DNA from: Pseudomonas sp. WS 5079 | Lineage (GTDB): Bacteria > Pseudomonadota > Gammaproteobacteria > Pseudomonadales > Pseudomonadaceae | Direction: 5' to 3' | NCBI RefSeq assembly: GCF_012985465.1 | Contig: NZ_JAAQWN010000001.1 | Coordinates: forward strand, 372,001 to 436,000 | Length of the DNA: 64,000 nt | Shown: piece by piece, positions 54,053-63,212 of the stretch | Numbering within the stretch: position 1 is the first letter of the stretch | Layout of the letters: the number at the start of each line of letters is the position of its first letter | The notes under the pieces: generated by a model | Told to the model about the DNA's origin: nothing | Databases searched by the model: none | The model's input: only the letters and a program-made list of their open reading frames with translations | Made by a program: the position numbers and the translations under genes

Positions 54053-54547
54053 CTAGGGCTTGTCCAGCAGCTTCACAATCCTTGGCATCACGCTGAACAC
54101 CGCGAGCGCCAGCACGGTGCTCAGTACTGCGGTGGACTCCTTGCCCAGCCCCGCCGCCACCCCGATGGCGGCGGTCATCCACAAGCCGGCTGCGGTGGTC
54201 AGGCCCTTGACGTGCTGGCCGGCCTCTTCCTCCTTGCCCTTGAGGATCGTCCCTGCGCCCAGGAAGCCGATGCCGGCGATCACCCCCTGCACCACCCGGC
54301 TCATGGCGTCGGCCTGGGAACCGCCCATCTGCGGCACCAGCACAAACAAGGCCGCACCCATCGCCACCAGCATATGGGTGCGCACGCCGGCGGCCTTGCC
54401 TTTTTGTTCGCGCTCAAACCCCAGGATGCCCCCCAGAATCGCGGCAATCAGCAGGCGCACGGTGATTTGCGTGAGTTGCCGCGCATCGCCGATATCGGCG
54501 AATTCGCTTTGCAGGGTTTGCCAGACTTCTTGCCACCAGGCGTCCAT
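54053..54547 (-). CDS. MgtC/SapB family membrane protein
   Basis: This is a 164-residue membrane protein; the start at 54547 (MDAWWQEVWQTLQSEF) follows AAAGGACAGG. The family signature is ILGGILGFEREQKGKAAGVRTHMLVAMGAALFVLVP, with the conserved Arg-Glu and Arg-Thr-His, followed by GVIAGIGFLGAGTIL and helices at GLTTAAGLWMTAAIGVAAG and STVLALAVFSVM. MgtC-like proteins affect survival in low magnesium and in macrophages, partly through the F-ATPase or potassium and phosphate homeostasis. The short form here lacks the soluble C-terminal domain of Salmonella MgtC. Confidence 0.93.
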   Translation of the reverse strand: MDAWWQEVWQTLQSEFADIGDARQLTQITVRLLIAAILGGILGFEREQKGKAAGVRTHMLVAMGAALFVLVPQMGGSQADAMSRVVQGVIAGIGFLGAGTILKGKEEEAGQHVKGLTTAAGLWMTAAIGVAAGLGKESTAVLSTVLALAVFSVMPRIVKLLDKP

Positions 54548-54668
54548 GGTCCTGTCCTTTTCGTAGGGGGGATAAAGGATGGACAGCAACGACCGCCAGT
54601 CAGTTGCGCCGAACCATTGGCCCGTGTGCGTCACCTAACGAACAGCACCGATCAACCAGGAGAAGACC

Positions 54669-54908
54669 ATGCCCGTACGTATCGAAAACCAGACCTGCTA
54701 CTTCAAGATCGACGACAGCGGTGAAGAGCAACGCCTAAGCGTGCTGGAGGTGACGGTGATTACCGACAGCGAAAAATCGATGTCGGCAGTCGAAATCGAC
54801 GGCCAGCGCATCTACATCACCGAGGCACAAGCCGACGCCCTGACCGTCGCCGGCGCCATTGACGGGCGCAAGCACCTCAAGGCCAGCGCGGGTGATTCGG
54901 TGATTTGA
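54669..54908 (+). CDS. DUF3203 family protein
   Basis: This is a 79-residue protein starting after CAGGAGAAG. The sequence alternates short strands (RIENQTCYFKIDDSGEEQRL, LEVTVITDSEKSMSAVEIDG, RIYITEAQADALTVAGAIDG) and matches the pseudomonad DUF3203 family of small beta-rich proteins. There is no signal peptide. It is divergent from mgtC; the ANR box at 54909 begins at the base after its stop. Function unknown. Confidence 0.85.
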   Translation: MPVRIENQTCYFKIDDSGEEQRLSVLEVTVITDSEKSMSAVEIDGQRIYITEAQADALTVAGAIDGRKHLKASAGDSVI

Positions 54909-54922
54909 TTGATCTGGATCAG
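54909..54922. promoter_or_regulatory. ANR/FNR-type box upstream of ccoG
   Basis: TTGAT-CTGG-ATCAG matches the ANR/FNR consensus TTGAT-N4-ATCAA at nine of ten fixed positions. If it acts at the usual -41.5, transcription starts near 54957, leaving a leader of about 145 bases to ccoG. Oxygen-responsive control fits the role of ccoG in building high-affinity oxidase. Confidence 0.6.
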
Positions 54923-55103
54923 CATGCCGCGTGCACTGTTGATCCAGGCACCGGCCCCACGGCTTGCGGGGTGCTGCACATTGTCGCAGCGCCGGCGCAA
55001 AAACCCATCTGATCCGCTTTTTATCGATTTACCTGAGTCTGTTATGCAAACAGATCGCGTCGCATAGTTCATCTGCCTGATGGAGGCTGATGAGCGAAAG
55101 ACC

Positions 55104-56519
55104 ATGAGCGATAGAATCCCCGTCCGATTAGTAGAACATTTCGAGCCTGCACATCCAAAGAAGATGAAGGCCAAATCCAGCGACAACCAGATCCATACCC
55201 GCAGTTTCACCGGCCTGTTCCGCACCTTGCGCATAAGCGGTGCAGGCTTTCTGTTCCTCGCGTTTTTCGGCACTGTGTGGTTGAACTGGGACTCACGCCA
55301 GGCCGTGCTGTGGGACTTGGCTGAAAGCAAGTTCCATATTTTTGGCGCGACCTTCTGGCCCCAGGACTTCATCCTGTTGTCGGCGCTGTTGATCATCTGT
55401 GCCTTTGGCCTGTTTGCGATCACCGTGTTTGCCGGCCGCGTCTGGTGTGGCTACACCTGCCCGCAAAGTTCGTTTACCTGGCTGTTCATGTGGTGCGAGA
55501 AGGTCACCGAAGGCGAGCGAAACCAAAGGATCAAGCTGCAGGCCGCGCCCTGGGGCGTGAACAAACTGGCGCGCCGGGCCGCCAAGCACACGCTGTGGCT
55601 GGCGATCAGTGTGCTGACCGGCCTGACCTTTGTCGGCTACTTCACGCCGATCAGGCCCTTGGCCGAAGAGCTGCTGACCTGGCAGATGGGCGGTGTCAGC
55701 CTGTTCTGGGTGCTGTTTTTTACCGGCGCCACTTACATCAATGCCGGCTGGCTGCGCGAGGCGGTGTGCATGCACATGTGCCCCTATGCGCGGTTTCAGA
55801 GCGTGATGTTCGACAAGGACACCCTGACCATTTCCTACGACGCTGCCCGTGGCGAAAGCCGTGGCCCGCGCAAGCGCGAGGTGAACCCGGCGGACGTTGG
55901 CCTGGGCGACTGCATCGACTGCCAGTTGTGCGTGCAGGTCTGCCCTACCGGCATCGATATCCGCGACGGCCTGCAAATGGAATGCATCGGCTGCGCGGCG
56001 TGTATCGATGCCTGTGATTCGATCATGGACAAGATGGGCTATGCGCGAGGCTTGGTGGGCTATACCTCCGAGCATCAGTTGCAAGGCGGCAAGACCCACC
56101 TGCTGCGGCCACGCTTGATCGGCTACAGTGCGGTGCTGCTGGTGATGATTGCGGCCCTGGTGATGGCATTGGTGCAGCGGCCGATGGTGTCGCTGGACGT
56201 GACCAAGGACCGCGGGATGTTCCGCGAGAACAGCCAGGGGCTGATCGAGAACATCTACAGCCTGAAGATCATCAACAAGACCCAACAGCGCCAGGACTAC
56301 CGCCTGGAACTGGTGGATGGCGAGGGCTTTGAGCTGCAAGGCAAGACCGAAGTCAGCCTGGCGCCCGGGGAAATCACCGATGTGCCGGTGTCGGTGGCGC
56401 TGACCAGTGACAAACCGACCAGCAGCTCGCAAACCATCCGCTTCAAGGTGACGGATAGGGATGAACCAAGTGTTTATAGTGTCGCCGACAGCCGTTTTGT
56501 GGCGCCGCTGAACCGCTGA
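55104..56519 (+). CDS. ccoG: Cytochrome c oxidase accessory protein CcoG (FixG/RdxA)
   Basis: This is a 471-residue membrane ferredoxin-like protein that reduces copper for cbb3 oxidase assembly. The start at 55104 is preferred; an in-frame ATG at 55080 adds eight residues and neither has a strong ribosome site. Helices are near residues 40-60, 85-110, 155-175, 200-220 and 340-360. Redox motifs are CGYTCPQ with a further MWCEK, and two 4Fe-4S sites CIDCQLCVQVCP and CIGCAACIDACD. The C-terminal Ig-like domain begins near residue 370. It stands alone here, without the ccoNOPQ or ccoHIS genes that usually accompany it. Confidence 0.94.
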   Translation: MSDRIPVRLVEHFEPAHPKKMKAKSSDNQIHTRSFTGLFRTLRISGAGFLFLAFFGTVWLNWDSRQAVLWDLAESKFHIFGATFWPQDFILLSALLIICAFGLFAITVFAGRVWCGYTCPQSSFTWLFMWCEKVTEGERNQRIKLQAAPWGVNKLARRAAKHTLWLAISVLTGLTFVGYFTPIRPLAEELLTWQMGGVSLFWVLFFTGATYINAGWLREAVCMHMCPYARFQSVMFDKDTLTISYDAARGESRGPRKREVNPADVGLGDCIDCQLCVQVCPTGIDIRDGLQMECIGCAACIDACDSIMDKMGYARGLVGYTSEHQLQGGKTHLLRPRLIGYSAVLLVMIAALVMALVQRPMVSLDVTKDRGMFRENSQGLIENIYSLKIINKTQQRQDYRLELVDGEGFELQGKTEVSLAPGEITDVPVSVALTSDKPTSSSQTIRFKVTDRDEPSVYSVADSRFVAPLNR

Positions 56520-56535
56520 GCCCGCAAGCCCCCCC

Positions 56536-56623
56536 TGTGGGAGCGGGCTTGCCCGCGATTACGCTGTGTCAGTCAAACTATCTGCTACTGACACACCGCC
56601 ATCGCGGGCAAGCCCGCTCCCAC
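56536..56623. repeat. REPIN between ccoG and the MocR-type gene
   Basis: A REP copy at 56536-56559 (TGTGGGAGCGGGCTTGCCCG...) and its inverted partner at 56600-56623 flank about 40 bases containing a short AT-rich core. This is the same subtype as at 51604-51692. Confidence 0.9.
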
Positions 56624-56653
56624 GTTTTGACCTGTGTAGAACCTAGGATCACG

Positions 56654-58063
56654 ATGAAACGCTACGAGAAATTTGCCGACGACATCGCTGAACTGATCCG
56701 CTCCGGCGTCCTCGGACCGGGCCAGCGCGTGCCGTCGGTGCGCTATGCCAGCCAGACTTACGGCGTCAGCCCGTCCACGGTGTTCCAGGCCTATTACCTG
56801 CTGGAGCGCCGTGGCCTGATCCGGGCGCGGCCGCGTTCAGGGTATTTCGTCAATACCCATGCGCCCAGCCCGTTCTCGGAGCCGGCGGTCAGCGCCCATG
56901 TCCATGAATCCACCGAGGTGGACGTCAGTGAGCTGGTGTTTTCGGTGCTCGATTCGATCAAGGATCCGCAAACCGTGCCCTTTGGCTCGGCCTTCCCCAG
57001 CCCGACGCTGTTCCCCCTGCAACGCCTGGCCCGCTCCCTGGCCAGCGCCAGCCGCGAGATGGACCCGCGCATGGTGGTCACCGATATGTCGCCGGGCAAC
57101 CCGCAACTGCGCCGGCAAATCGCCCTGCGCTACATGGTCGGTGGCCTGATGCTGCCCATGGAAGAACTGCTGATCACCAACGGCGCCCTCGAAGCGCTGA
57201 ACCTGTGCCTGCAAGCCGTTACCGAACCGGGCGACCTGGTAGCCATCGAGGCCCCGGCGTTTTATGCCTGCCTGCAAGTGCTGGAACGCCTGAAGCTCAA
57301 GGCGGTGGAAATCCCCGTGCATCCGCGCGATGGCATTGACCTCAAGGTGCTGGCCCAGACCCTGGAACGCTACCCGATCAAGGCGTGCTGGTGCATGACC
57401 AGCTTCCAGAACCCCATGGGCGCCACCATGCCCGAGGCCAAGAAGCAGGAGTTGGTCGAGTTACTGCGTGGGCATCAGGTGCCGCTGATCGAAGACGATG
57501 TGTACGCCGAGTTGTACTACGGCCAACAGGCGCCCAAACCCGCCAAGGCCTTCGACACAGAAGGCCTGGTGATGCACTGCGGCTCCTTCGCCAAGAGCCT
57601 GGCACCCGGCTACCGCGTCGGCTGGGTGGCCGCGGGCCGCTATGCGCAGAAGATCGAACGCTTGAAATTGATGACCTCGCTGTGTGCCTCGATGCCGGCC
57701 CAGGCGGCGATTGCCGACTACTTGCAACACGGCGGCTACGACCGGCACCTGCGCAAACTGCGCTATGCCCTGGAAGAACAGCAAAGCGCGATGCTCGCCG
57801 CCATCGGCCGTTACTTCCCGGCGCAGACCCGGGTCAGCCAACCCGCCGGCGGCTACTTCCTGTGGCTGGAATTGCCGGAGCAGACCGACTCGTTGAAGCT
57901 GTTCCAGATGGCCCTGGCCCAGGGCATCAGCATTGCGCCGGGGCCGATCTTTTCACCGACCCAGCGTTTTCGTAACTGCATCCGTCTGAACTACGGCAGC
58001 CCTTGGGACGAGTCGGCGGAAAAGGCCATGGAGACGCTAGGGCGGATTGTCCGTTCGTTTTGA
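56654..58063 (+). CDS. MocR-type GntR/aminotransferase fusion regulator
   Basis: This is a 469-residue protein. The start at 56654 (MKRYEKFADDIAELIRSGVL) lies after the REPIN; longer frames run through the repeat. The N-terminal GntR winged helix (about 1-75) has GQRVPSVRYASQTYGVSPSTVFQ and YYLLERRGLIRARPRSGYFV. The rest is a fold type I aminotransferase domain with ITNGALEALNLCLQ, CMTSFQNPMGATMP and the PLP lysine in HCGSFAKSLAPGYRVGW. MocR regulators sense amino compounds through PLP; a true aminotransferase role is possible since the catalytic lysine is kept. The target is unknown. Confidence 0.93.
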   Translation: MKRYEKFADDIAELIRSGVLGPGQRVPSVRYASQTYGVSPSTVFQAYYLLERRGLIRARPRSGYFVNTHAPSPFSEPAVSAHVHESTEVDVSELVFSVLDSIKDPQTVPFGSAFPSPTLFPLQRLARSLASASREMDPRMVVTDMSPGNPQLRRQIALRYMVGGLMLPMEELLITNGALEALNLCLQAVTEPGDLVAIEAPAFYACLQVLERLKLKAVEIPVHPRDGIDLKVLAQTLERYPIKACWCMTSFQNPMGATMPEAKKQELVELLRGHQVPLIEDDVYAELYYGQQAPKPAKAFDTEGLVMHCGSFAKSLAPGYRVGWVAAGRYAQKIERLKLMTSLCASMPAQAAIADYLQHGGYDRHLRKLRYALEEQQSAMLAAIGRYFPAQTRVSQPAGGYFLWLELPEQTDSLKLFQMALAQGISIAPGPIFSPTQRFRNCIRLNYGSPWDESAEKAMETLGRIVRSF

Positions 58064-58158
58064 AAGACACCTTGAAATAGATCAGCCAGCCGCTGCCGTA
58101 GGAAGGCACCCTCCGGCAGTTTAGGATCAGCCTCTTTTTCCTGAAGAACAGAGGCGCC

Positions 58159-58620
58159 ATGAAAAATACCCTACTGCCATTTTTTTCTTTTCCACTGCCC
58201 ATCCCGCCCCATTACATGCGTGTCGCAGAGCAGCGCGAAGTTCGCCAATTGACTGCGCCAATGGGACGCCCTGCCGGGGATCACCGCTCGGCAGAGAGGA
58301 TTATTGAACAGAGTTCGGTGCTCAGGTGCTACATCGAGGGGAACGACCGCTGGCAACTGGAGCTTGACCTCAAACGGCACGTGGGTGACTGGACGCACGC
58401 CAATCCCAACCCGGATGCGCGCGCCAATGCAGCCTATGATCTGGACAAGGTGCTGCGCTTTATCGACAACCTGGACGAGTGCAAGCTCAAAGGCAGCGAG
58501 GAGCGCAACGGCAAGATCGACGGTTTTTCCGACTTGGGTGTGGTCATCCTGCCCAACTCGGAGGCTGACCGCCTGGACCAGTTTGCCCGCAAAGGCTACC
58601 CGGTGTTGCACTCCTTCTAA
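58159..58620 (+). CDS. Protein of unknown function
   Basis: I do not recognise this 153-residue protein. The start at 58159 follows AGAGGCGCC. The first 20 residues are apolar and proline-rich (MKNTLLPFFSFPLPIPPHYM) but not a good signal peptide. The rest is polar and probably folded: CYIEGNDRWQLELDLKRHVG, HANPNPDARANAAYDLDKVL, IDGFSDLGVVILPNSEADRL. It stands between the MocR-type gene and a GGDEF gene with gaps of 95 and 125 bases, so it is likely monocistronic. Confidence 0.7.
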   Translation: MKNTLLPFFSFPLPIPPHYMRVAEQREVRQLTAPMGRPAGDHRSAERIIEQSSVLRCYIEGNDRWQLELDLKRHVGDWTHANPNPDARANAAYDLDKVLRFIDNLDECKLKGSEERNGKIDGFSDLGVVILPNSEADRLDQFARKGYPVLHSF

Positions 58621-58745
58621 GGGTGGCCCGCTATTGAGGCGCTGGCCGGGACTTGCGCACTTCAGAGACAAACGCATAGTGGCAGCCGGCCAGCTCAGCT
58701 AGACTTGCGCACAGAGTCACTTCTAGAAACGCTGTGTGAGATTCC

Positions 58746-59891
58746 ATGGTCGCTCATACCCCCACGCTTTTTGCCTGTGTCGCGTTAGTGGCGACGATCA
58801 TGGCGTTTTGTCTGATTCTGGTCGGCCAGTTCAACCAGCGTGATGGCTTGCTCACCATTGGCGTCGGTTTGTTGGCCCATGCCTTGGCCTACATTGGCTA
58901 CAGCTCCTACGGGCATGCCCCATTGTGGTTTACCTACGGTGCCGCCAATACATTGTTGGCGGTGGCGCTGGCTTTTTATGGGGCGAGTTTATTTCGCATC
59001 GTTGAGCTGCCAGTGCCCTGGTGGCGGGTATTCGCCCCCGCTGGGTTGATGCTGGTGCTGATGGCAAGCCTGATCGAAACCCTGGAACCGCGCATGCTCG
59101 CTGCCACGCTGGTTTTGATGGTGCAGTGCGCGTTGATCATCCACTGGACGCGCCGCTACATCCCGGCCCATGGCCGTGCAAGGATGTTGCTGATCATTGG
59201 TTCGAGCATCAGCCTGATTGGCTTGGGCATGCGCGTGGTGGCTGTGCTCGGCGGAGGTGCTGCCCAGATGCGTTATGACGTCAGCAACCTCAAGCAAACC
59301 ATCTCGGTCAGCATCGGCACGTTCACCGCAATGATGATTTCTCTGGGGTTGGTGCTACTGGCCAAAGAACGCAGCGAGTCACTGCTTCAGCATCTGGCCC
59401 AGCGCGATGTGCTGACAGGTATTCTCAATCGTCGCGCCATCCTTGAGCAGTTTTCCACCGAACTGGAACGTGCGCGCCTGGGCAATGCCTACCTGGCGGT
59501 GGCGATGGTCGACATAGATCACTTCAAACAGATCAACGATGTATATGGGCATCTGGCCGGTGATGAGATGATTCGCCACTGTGTCTGCCATCTGACCCAG
59601 CGCCTTCGGCATTCCGACAGTATTGGTCGGTATGGCGGCGAGGAGTTTTTGCTATTGCTGCCAGGCACCAGCCCCGAAGGAGCCATCAGTGTCCTCGATC
59701 AACTGCGCGCCTCCCTGGCCGAGGCGCCGGCGCATTTTGGGGGGGCAAGCATTGAACTGCGTATCAGTATCGGGGTTTGTTGTGTAGTGCCAGAGCACGC
59801 TGATACCACCGCCAGCCTGCTTGCCAGGGCCGATGCCGCGCTGTACGAGGCCAAGGGCCTGGGGCGCAATACGTTGCGGCTGGTGCATTGA
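58746..59891 (+). CDS. Membrane-bound diguanylate cyclase (GGDEF)
   Basis: This is a 381-residue protein with six or seven helices in residues 1 to about 205 (for example LVATIMAFCLILVGQF, GLMLVLMASLIETLEP, TFTAMMISLGLVLLAKE), then a GGDEF domain from about 220. The active site is RYGGEEF, and the inhibitory I-site RHSD lies five residues before it. DVLTGILNRRAILEQF and DIDHFKQINDVYGHLAGDEM are conserved. It should make c-di-GMP under product inhibition. The ligand of the membrane sensor part is unknown. Confidence 0.94.
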   Translation: MVAHTPTLFACVALVATIMAFCLILVGQFNQRDGLLTIGVGLLAHALAYIGYSSYGHAPLWFTYGAANTLLAVALAFYGASLFRIVELPVPWWRVFAPAGLMLVLMASLIETLEPRMLAATLVLMVQCALIIHWTRRYIPAHGRARMLLIIGSSISLIGLGMRVVAVLGGGAAQMRYDVSNLKQTISVSIGTFTAMMISLGLVLLAKERSESLLQHLAQRDVLTGILNRRAILEQFSTELERARLGNAYLAVAMVDIDHFKQINDVYGHLAGDEMIRHCVCHLTQRLRHSDSIGRYGGEEFLLLLPGTSPEGAISVLDQLRASLAEAPAHFGGASIELRISIGVCCVVPEHADTTASLLARADAALYEAKGLGRNTLRLVH

Positions 59892-59932
59892 CGCCCCGCT
59901 TGCCAGAGGCGTCCTGCCAACAACGGCGTCGG

Positions 59933-60679
59933 TTAGCGGCCGCCGCCAAGGTCAACAAAGGTCCCGGTGGCATAGGACGCCTTGTCCGATAGCAGCCAGA
60001 CAATCGCTTCCGCCACTTCATCCGGGCGCCCGCCACGGGCCATGGGAATTCCCGATTCAAGCTTGCTGACCCGATCCGGATCGCCGCTCAAGGCATGGAA
60101 GTCGGTGAAGATGTAGCCAGGGCGTACCGCATTGACCCGAATCCCCTCGCCCGCCACTTCCTTGGACAGGCCAATGGTGAAGCTGTCCAGCGCACCCTTG
60201 GACGCTGCGTAGTCGACATACTCGCCGGGGGCACCAATGCGCGAGGCTACCGACGAGACATTGACGATGCTACCGCCCTGCCCGCCATGCTTGGGCGACA
60301 TGCGCAGCAGCGCATGCTTGGCACACAGGATCGGCCCCAGCACATTGGTCCTGAGGGTTTTCAGGATGCGGAACTCGGACATCTCCTCGACCCGCGACTT
60401 ATGCCCCACCGTGCCGGCGTTGTTGACCAGCGCGGTGACACGACCCAACTCGGCGTCGACGCGATTGAACAGGCTGATCACTTCGTCTTCGATGCTCACG
60501 TCGGCGCGCACCGCAATGGCCTGGGCGCCCAAGGCGCGCACCTGCTCCAGCACGCCCAGCGCGGCTTGTTCATCGGATTGGAAGTTGATGCAGATGCGAT
60601 AGCCCTGCCGGGCCGCCAACAAGGCCGTGGCGGCCCCGATCCCACGACTGCCGCCGGTAATGATGACGACTTTGTCCAT
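59933..60679 (-). CDS. SDR family NAD(P)-dependent oxidoreductase
   Basis: This is a 248-residue classical short-chain dehydrogenase. The start at 60679 gives MDKVVIITGGSRGIGAATAL, with the TGxxxGIG cofactor motif; NNAG is in ALVNNAGTVG and the catalytic Ser-Tyr-Lys are in VNVSSVASRIG and YVDYAASKGALDSF. The C-terminus FVDLGGGR is typical. A basic-free loop after strand 2 (INFQSDEQ) gives no clear cofactor preference. Related proteins are often annotated as glucose or 3-oxoacyl-ACP reductases; the substrate is unknown. It is convergent with the GGDEF gene. Confidence 0.92.
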   Translation of the reverse strand: MDKVVIITGGSRGIGAATALLAARQGYRICINFQSDEQAALGVLEQVRALGAQAIAVRADVSIEDEVISLFNRVDAELGRVTALVNNAGTVGHKSRVEEMSEFRILKTLRTNVLGPILCAKHALLRMSPKHGGQGGSIVNVSSVASRIGAPGEYVDYAASKGALDSFTIGLSKEVAGEGIRVNAVRPGYIFTDFHALSGDPDRVSKLESGIPMARGGRPDEVAEAIVWLLSDKASYATGTFVDLGGGR

Positions 60680-60766
60680 GTGTGCTGACTCCCCATTCAA
60701 CGTGAGCTGTTGGATCCAAGAATACCTGTGCCTGCCAGGTTTTGCATGGACCGGGGTCAATTGATC

Positions 60767-62848
60767 TCAGGGTCGGGTGAGCCGTTCCTTGGCCTCGATC
60801 GCGCTCATGAAGGTATCCGGCGGCAGCGGGTGGCCCAGGTGGTAGCCTTGCAACGAGTCGCAGCCCAGGCGCGTGAGGAAGGTCTGCTGCACATCGGTCT
60901 CCACTCCTTCGGCGACGATGCGCAGGCCGAGGGCCTGGCCCAGGGCGACAATGGCCGAGACGATGGCGGCATCGTCACTGTCATGCTCCAGGTCCCGCAC
61001 AAAACCGCGGTCGATTTTCAGCTCGTTGGCCGGCAGGCGCTTGAGGTACATCAGGCTCGAGTAGCCGGTACCAAAGTCGTCGATGGACAGGTCCACGCCC
61101 ATTTCCGAGAGCTGCTGCAACACCGTCATGCTGGCATCGGCATCGCTCATGGCCGTGGTTTCGGTGATTTCCAGGGTCAGGCTATTGGCCGGCAACTGGT
61201 GGCGTTGCAGGGCGTTCGCCACACTGGCGACCAGCCCCGCGTGGCAGAACTGCAGGGCGGACAGGTTGACCGCGATGCGCCAGTCACGATAACCCTGGGC
61301 AAACCACACCTGCATTTGCCGGCACGCTTCGTTGAGCACCCAGTCGCCGATGGCGATGATCACCCCGGTCTTTTCCGCAAGTTCGATGAACTTGTCCGGC
61401 AGCAACAGCCCATGTTGCGGGTGTTCCCAGCGCAACAGGGCCTCGGCCCCGATGGCGCGGCCGCTGAGCGCGTCGAACTTGGGTTGGTAAAACAGGCGCA
61501 GTTGCTGTTTTTCCACCGCATTGCGCAGATCCTGCAACAGTTGCAGTTGGCGGCGTGCGTTGGTGTTCATCGACATATCGAAAAAGCTGTAGCCGTTCTT
61601 GCCCATGCTCTTGGCGTGATACATCGCCGCATCGGCATTCATCAACAGTTCCTGGGGGGTTGCGCCGTTTCCAGGAAACAGGGCAATGCCGACGCTGGCG
61701 GAGATGTTCAAGTCATGCTCGGCCACCCGGAACGATTGGTTGATCAGCCCCACCTGGCGCTCGGCCAGGCGCAGCGCATCGTCGGGTTGGCTCAATTGCA
61801 CCAGCAGCACGAACTCATCGCCGCCGATCCGCGCCAGGGTGTCCTGGCTGCGCAGGTCTTCCCGCAGGCGCAGGCCCACCTCGCGCAACAACTGGTCGCC
61901 CAGATGGTGGCCAAAGGCATCGTTGACTGGCTTGAAACCGTCCAGGTCGATAAACATCAGGGCAAAACAGCCGCCCTGCTCCGCCACCAGTTGCGTGGCC
62001 TGCTGAATGCGATCAGCCAGCAGCGTGCGGTTGGGCAGGCCGGTGAGTGTGTCGTGCAGGGCCAGGTGGGTGAGTTCCTGGTTGGCCAGGGTCAGGGAGT
62101 CGGCCAATATCGCGGTGCGCGCCTCCAGGCGGGCGTCAAGCAACGAGGTCAACAGGGCAATGGCCAGCACTGCCAGGGTGGTCACCAGCACCAGATTATC
62201 CAGGCCGCTACCGCTCAGGCCGTCCACCGCCGCCCCGCAGAAACTGCCATCGGCAAAACGTGCCGCCGCCATGCCGGTGTAATGCATGCCGACGATGGCC
62301 ACGCCCATTACCACCGCCGCCCCGCCCCGTGCCAGGCGCACATAGGGGGTGTTGCGCCGCAGGTTGAAGGCAATCCACAAGGCGGCCGCCGAAGCGCCGA
62401 CGGCGATCAGCAGCGAGACGCCGAACAGGGTTGGGTCGTAGTCGATCCCCGGCATCATGCGCAAGGCGGCCATGCCGGTGTAGTGCATGGTGCTGATACC
62501 CGCGCCCATGATCAGGGCGCCAAAGCCCAGTTGCCAGGCTGGCAGGCGCGGTTGGTTGACCAGCCACAGGGCGAAGCCACTGGACAGGACGGCGATCAAC
62601 AGCGACAGCGCCGTTATGCCGATGTCGTAGCCCAGGGTAATGGGCAGGCGAAACGCCAGCATTCCGATAAAGTGCATCGACCACACACCAATCCCCATGG
62701 CCAGGGCGCCGCCGCTCATCCACAGGTACACGGTCCGACCTTTGGCCGTGGCGATACGGCCGCTCAGGTCCAGGGCAGTATAGGAAGCGAGGATCGCCAC
62801 TAACAGGGAGATCAGGACCAGTGCGGGGGAATAACTGCCGGTAAGCAT
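60767..62848 (-). CDS. mucR: MHYT-GGDEF-EAL c-di-GMP protein, MucR-like
   Basis: This is a 693-residue inner-membrane protein. The N-terminal MHYT sensor has seven helices and three motif copies (WSMHFIGML, TMHYTGMAA, GMHYTGMAA), proposed to bind copper and sense diatomic gases. The GGDEF domain (about 265-425) keeps ARIGGDEF and the I-site RSQD. The EAL domain (about 440-685) keeps GAEALLRWEHP, NLSALQF, EITETTAM, DDFGTGYSSL and KIDRGFV. Domain order and length match P. aeruginosa MucR, which supplies c-di-GMP for alginate; the symbol is by similarity. Both synthesis and hydrolysis sites look intact. Confidence 0.92.
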   Translation of the reverse strand: MLTGSYSPALVLISLLVAILASYTALDLSGRIATAKGRTVYLWMSGGALAMGIGVWSMHFIGMLAFRLPITLGYDIGITALSLLIAVLSSGFALWLVNQPRLPAWQLGFGALIMGAGISTMHYTGMAALRMMPGIDYDPTLFGVSLLIAVGASAAALWIAFNLRRNTPYVRLARGGAAVVMGVAIVGMHYTGMAAARFADGSFCGAAVDGLSGSGLDNLVLVTTLAVLAIALLTSLLDARLEARTAILADSLTLANQELTHLALHDTLTGLPNRTLLADRIQQATQLVAEQGGCFALMFIDLDGFKPVNDAFGHHLGDQLLREVGLRLREDLRSQDTLARIGGDEFVLLVQLSQPDDALRLAERQVGLINQSFRVAEHDLNISASVGIALFPGNGATPQELLMNADAAMYHAKSMGKNGYSFFDMSMNTNARRQLQLLQDLRNAVEKQQLRLFYQPKFDALSGRAIGAEALLRWEHPQHGLLLPDKFIELAEKTGVIIAIGDWVLNEACRQMQVWFAQGYRDWRIAVNLSALQFCHAGLVASVANALQRHQLPANSLTLEITETTAMSDADASMTVLQQLSEMGVDLSIDDFGTGYSSLMYLKRLPANELKIDRGFVRDLEHDSDDAAIVSAIVALGQALGLRIVAEGVETDVQQTFLTRLGCDSLQGYHLGHPLPPDTFMSAIEAKERLTRP

Positions 62849-63212
62849 GGGACTTCTCGTGGCTGACGATACGAACGGCGTCCATGCCGTGGAAAAGTCG
62901 CAGATTGTAGCGAGAATAATTCTTGTACAGGTGGAATATTGTCACAAGGCCATTACTGAAAATGTATGGCCTGGGGGGGCAAAACTACGCCCTGTGGGAG
63001 CGGGCTTGTCGGATCGCCGCATCGCCGCGAAGACGTCGGCCCAGCAAACATTGATGTTGACTGAACCACTGCTTTCGCGAGCAAGCCCGCTCCCACAAGG
63101 GATCTGCGCTTAACTGACTGGCACTAGGGCTTGCCCGCGATGGCGTCAGTAATAACAACTGAGGGTTTATCAGCTGTTCATCCGTTATCGTTGACGACCA
63201 TCGCCTACAGGG
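62849..63212. other. 364-base intergenic region
   Basis: No gene is supported. The first 100 bases are AT-rich and must contain the promoter of the MHYT gene, including a perfect AGAAT-T-ATTCT palindrome on the minus strand. The rest is occupied by REP sequences (62993-63097 and a fragment at 63127-63141). Confidence 0.6.
62993..63097. repeat. Degenerate REPIN and third REP fragment
   Basis: TGTGGGAGCGGGCTTG starts a REP at 62993 whose 3' half has drifted; an inverted copy with substitutions ends at 63097 (GCAAGCCCGCTCCCACA). A further fragment, GGCTTGCCCGCGATG, lies at 63128-63142. The decayed bases suggest an older insertion than the intact pairs elsewhere in the window. Confidence 0.75.
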
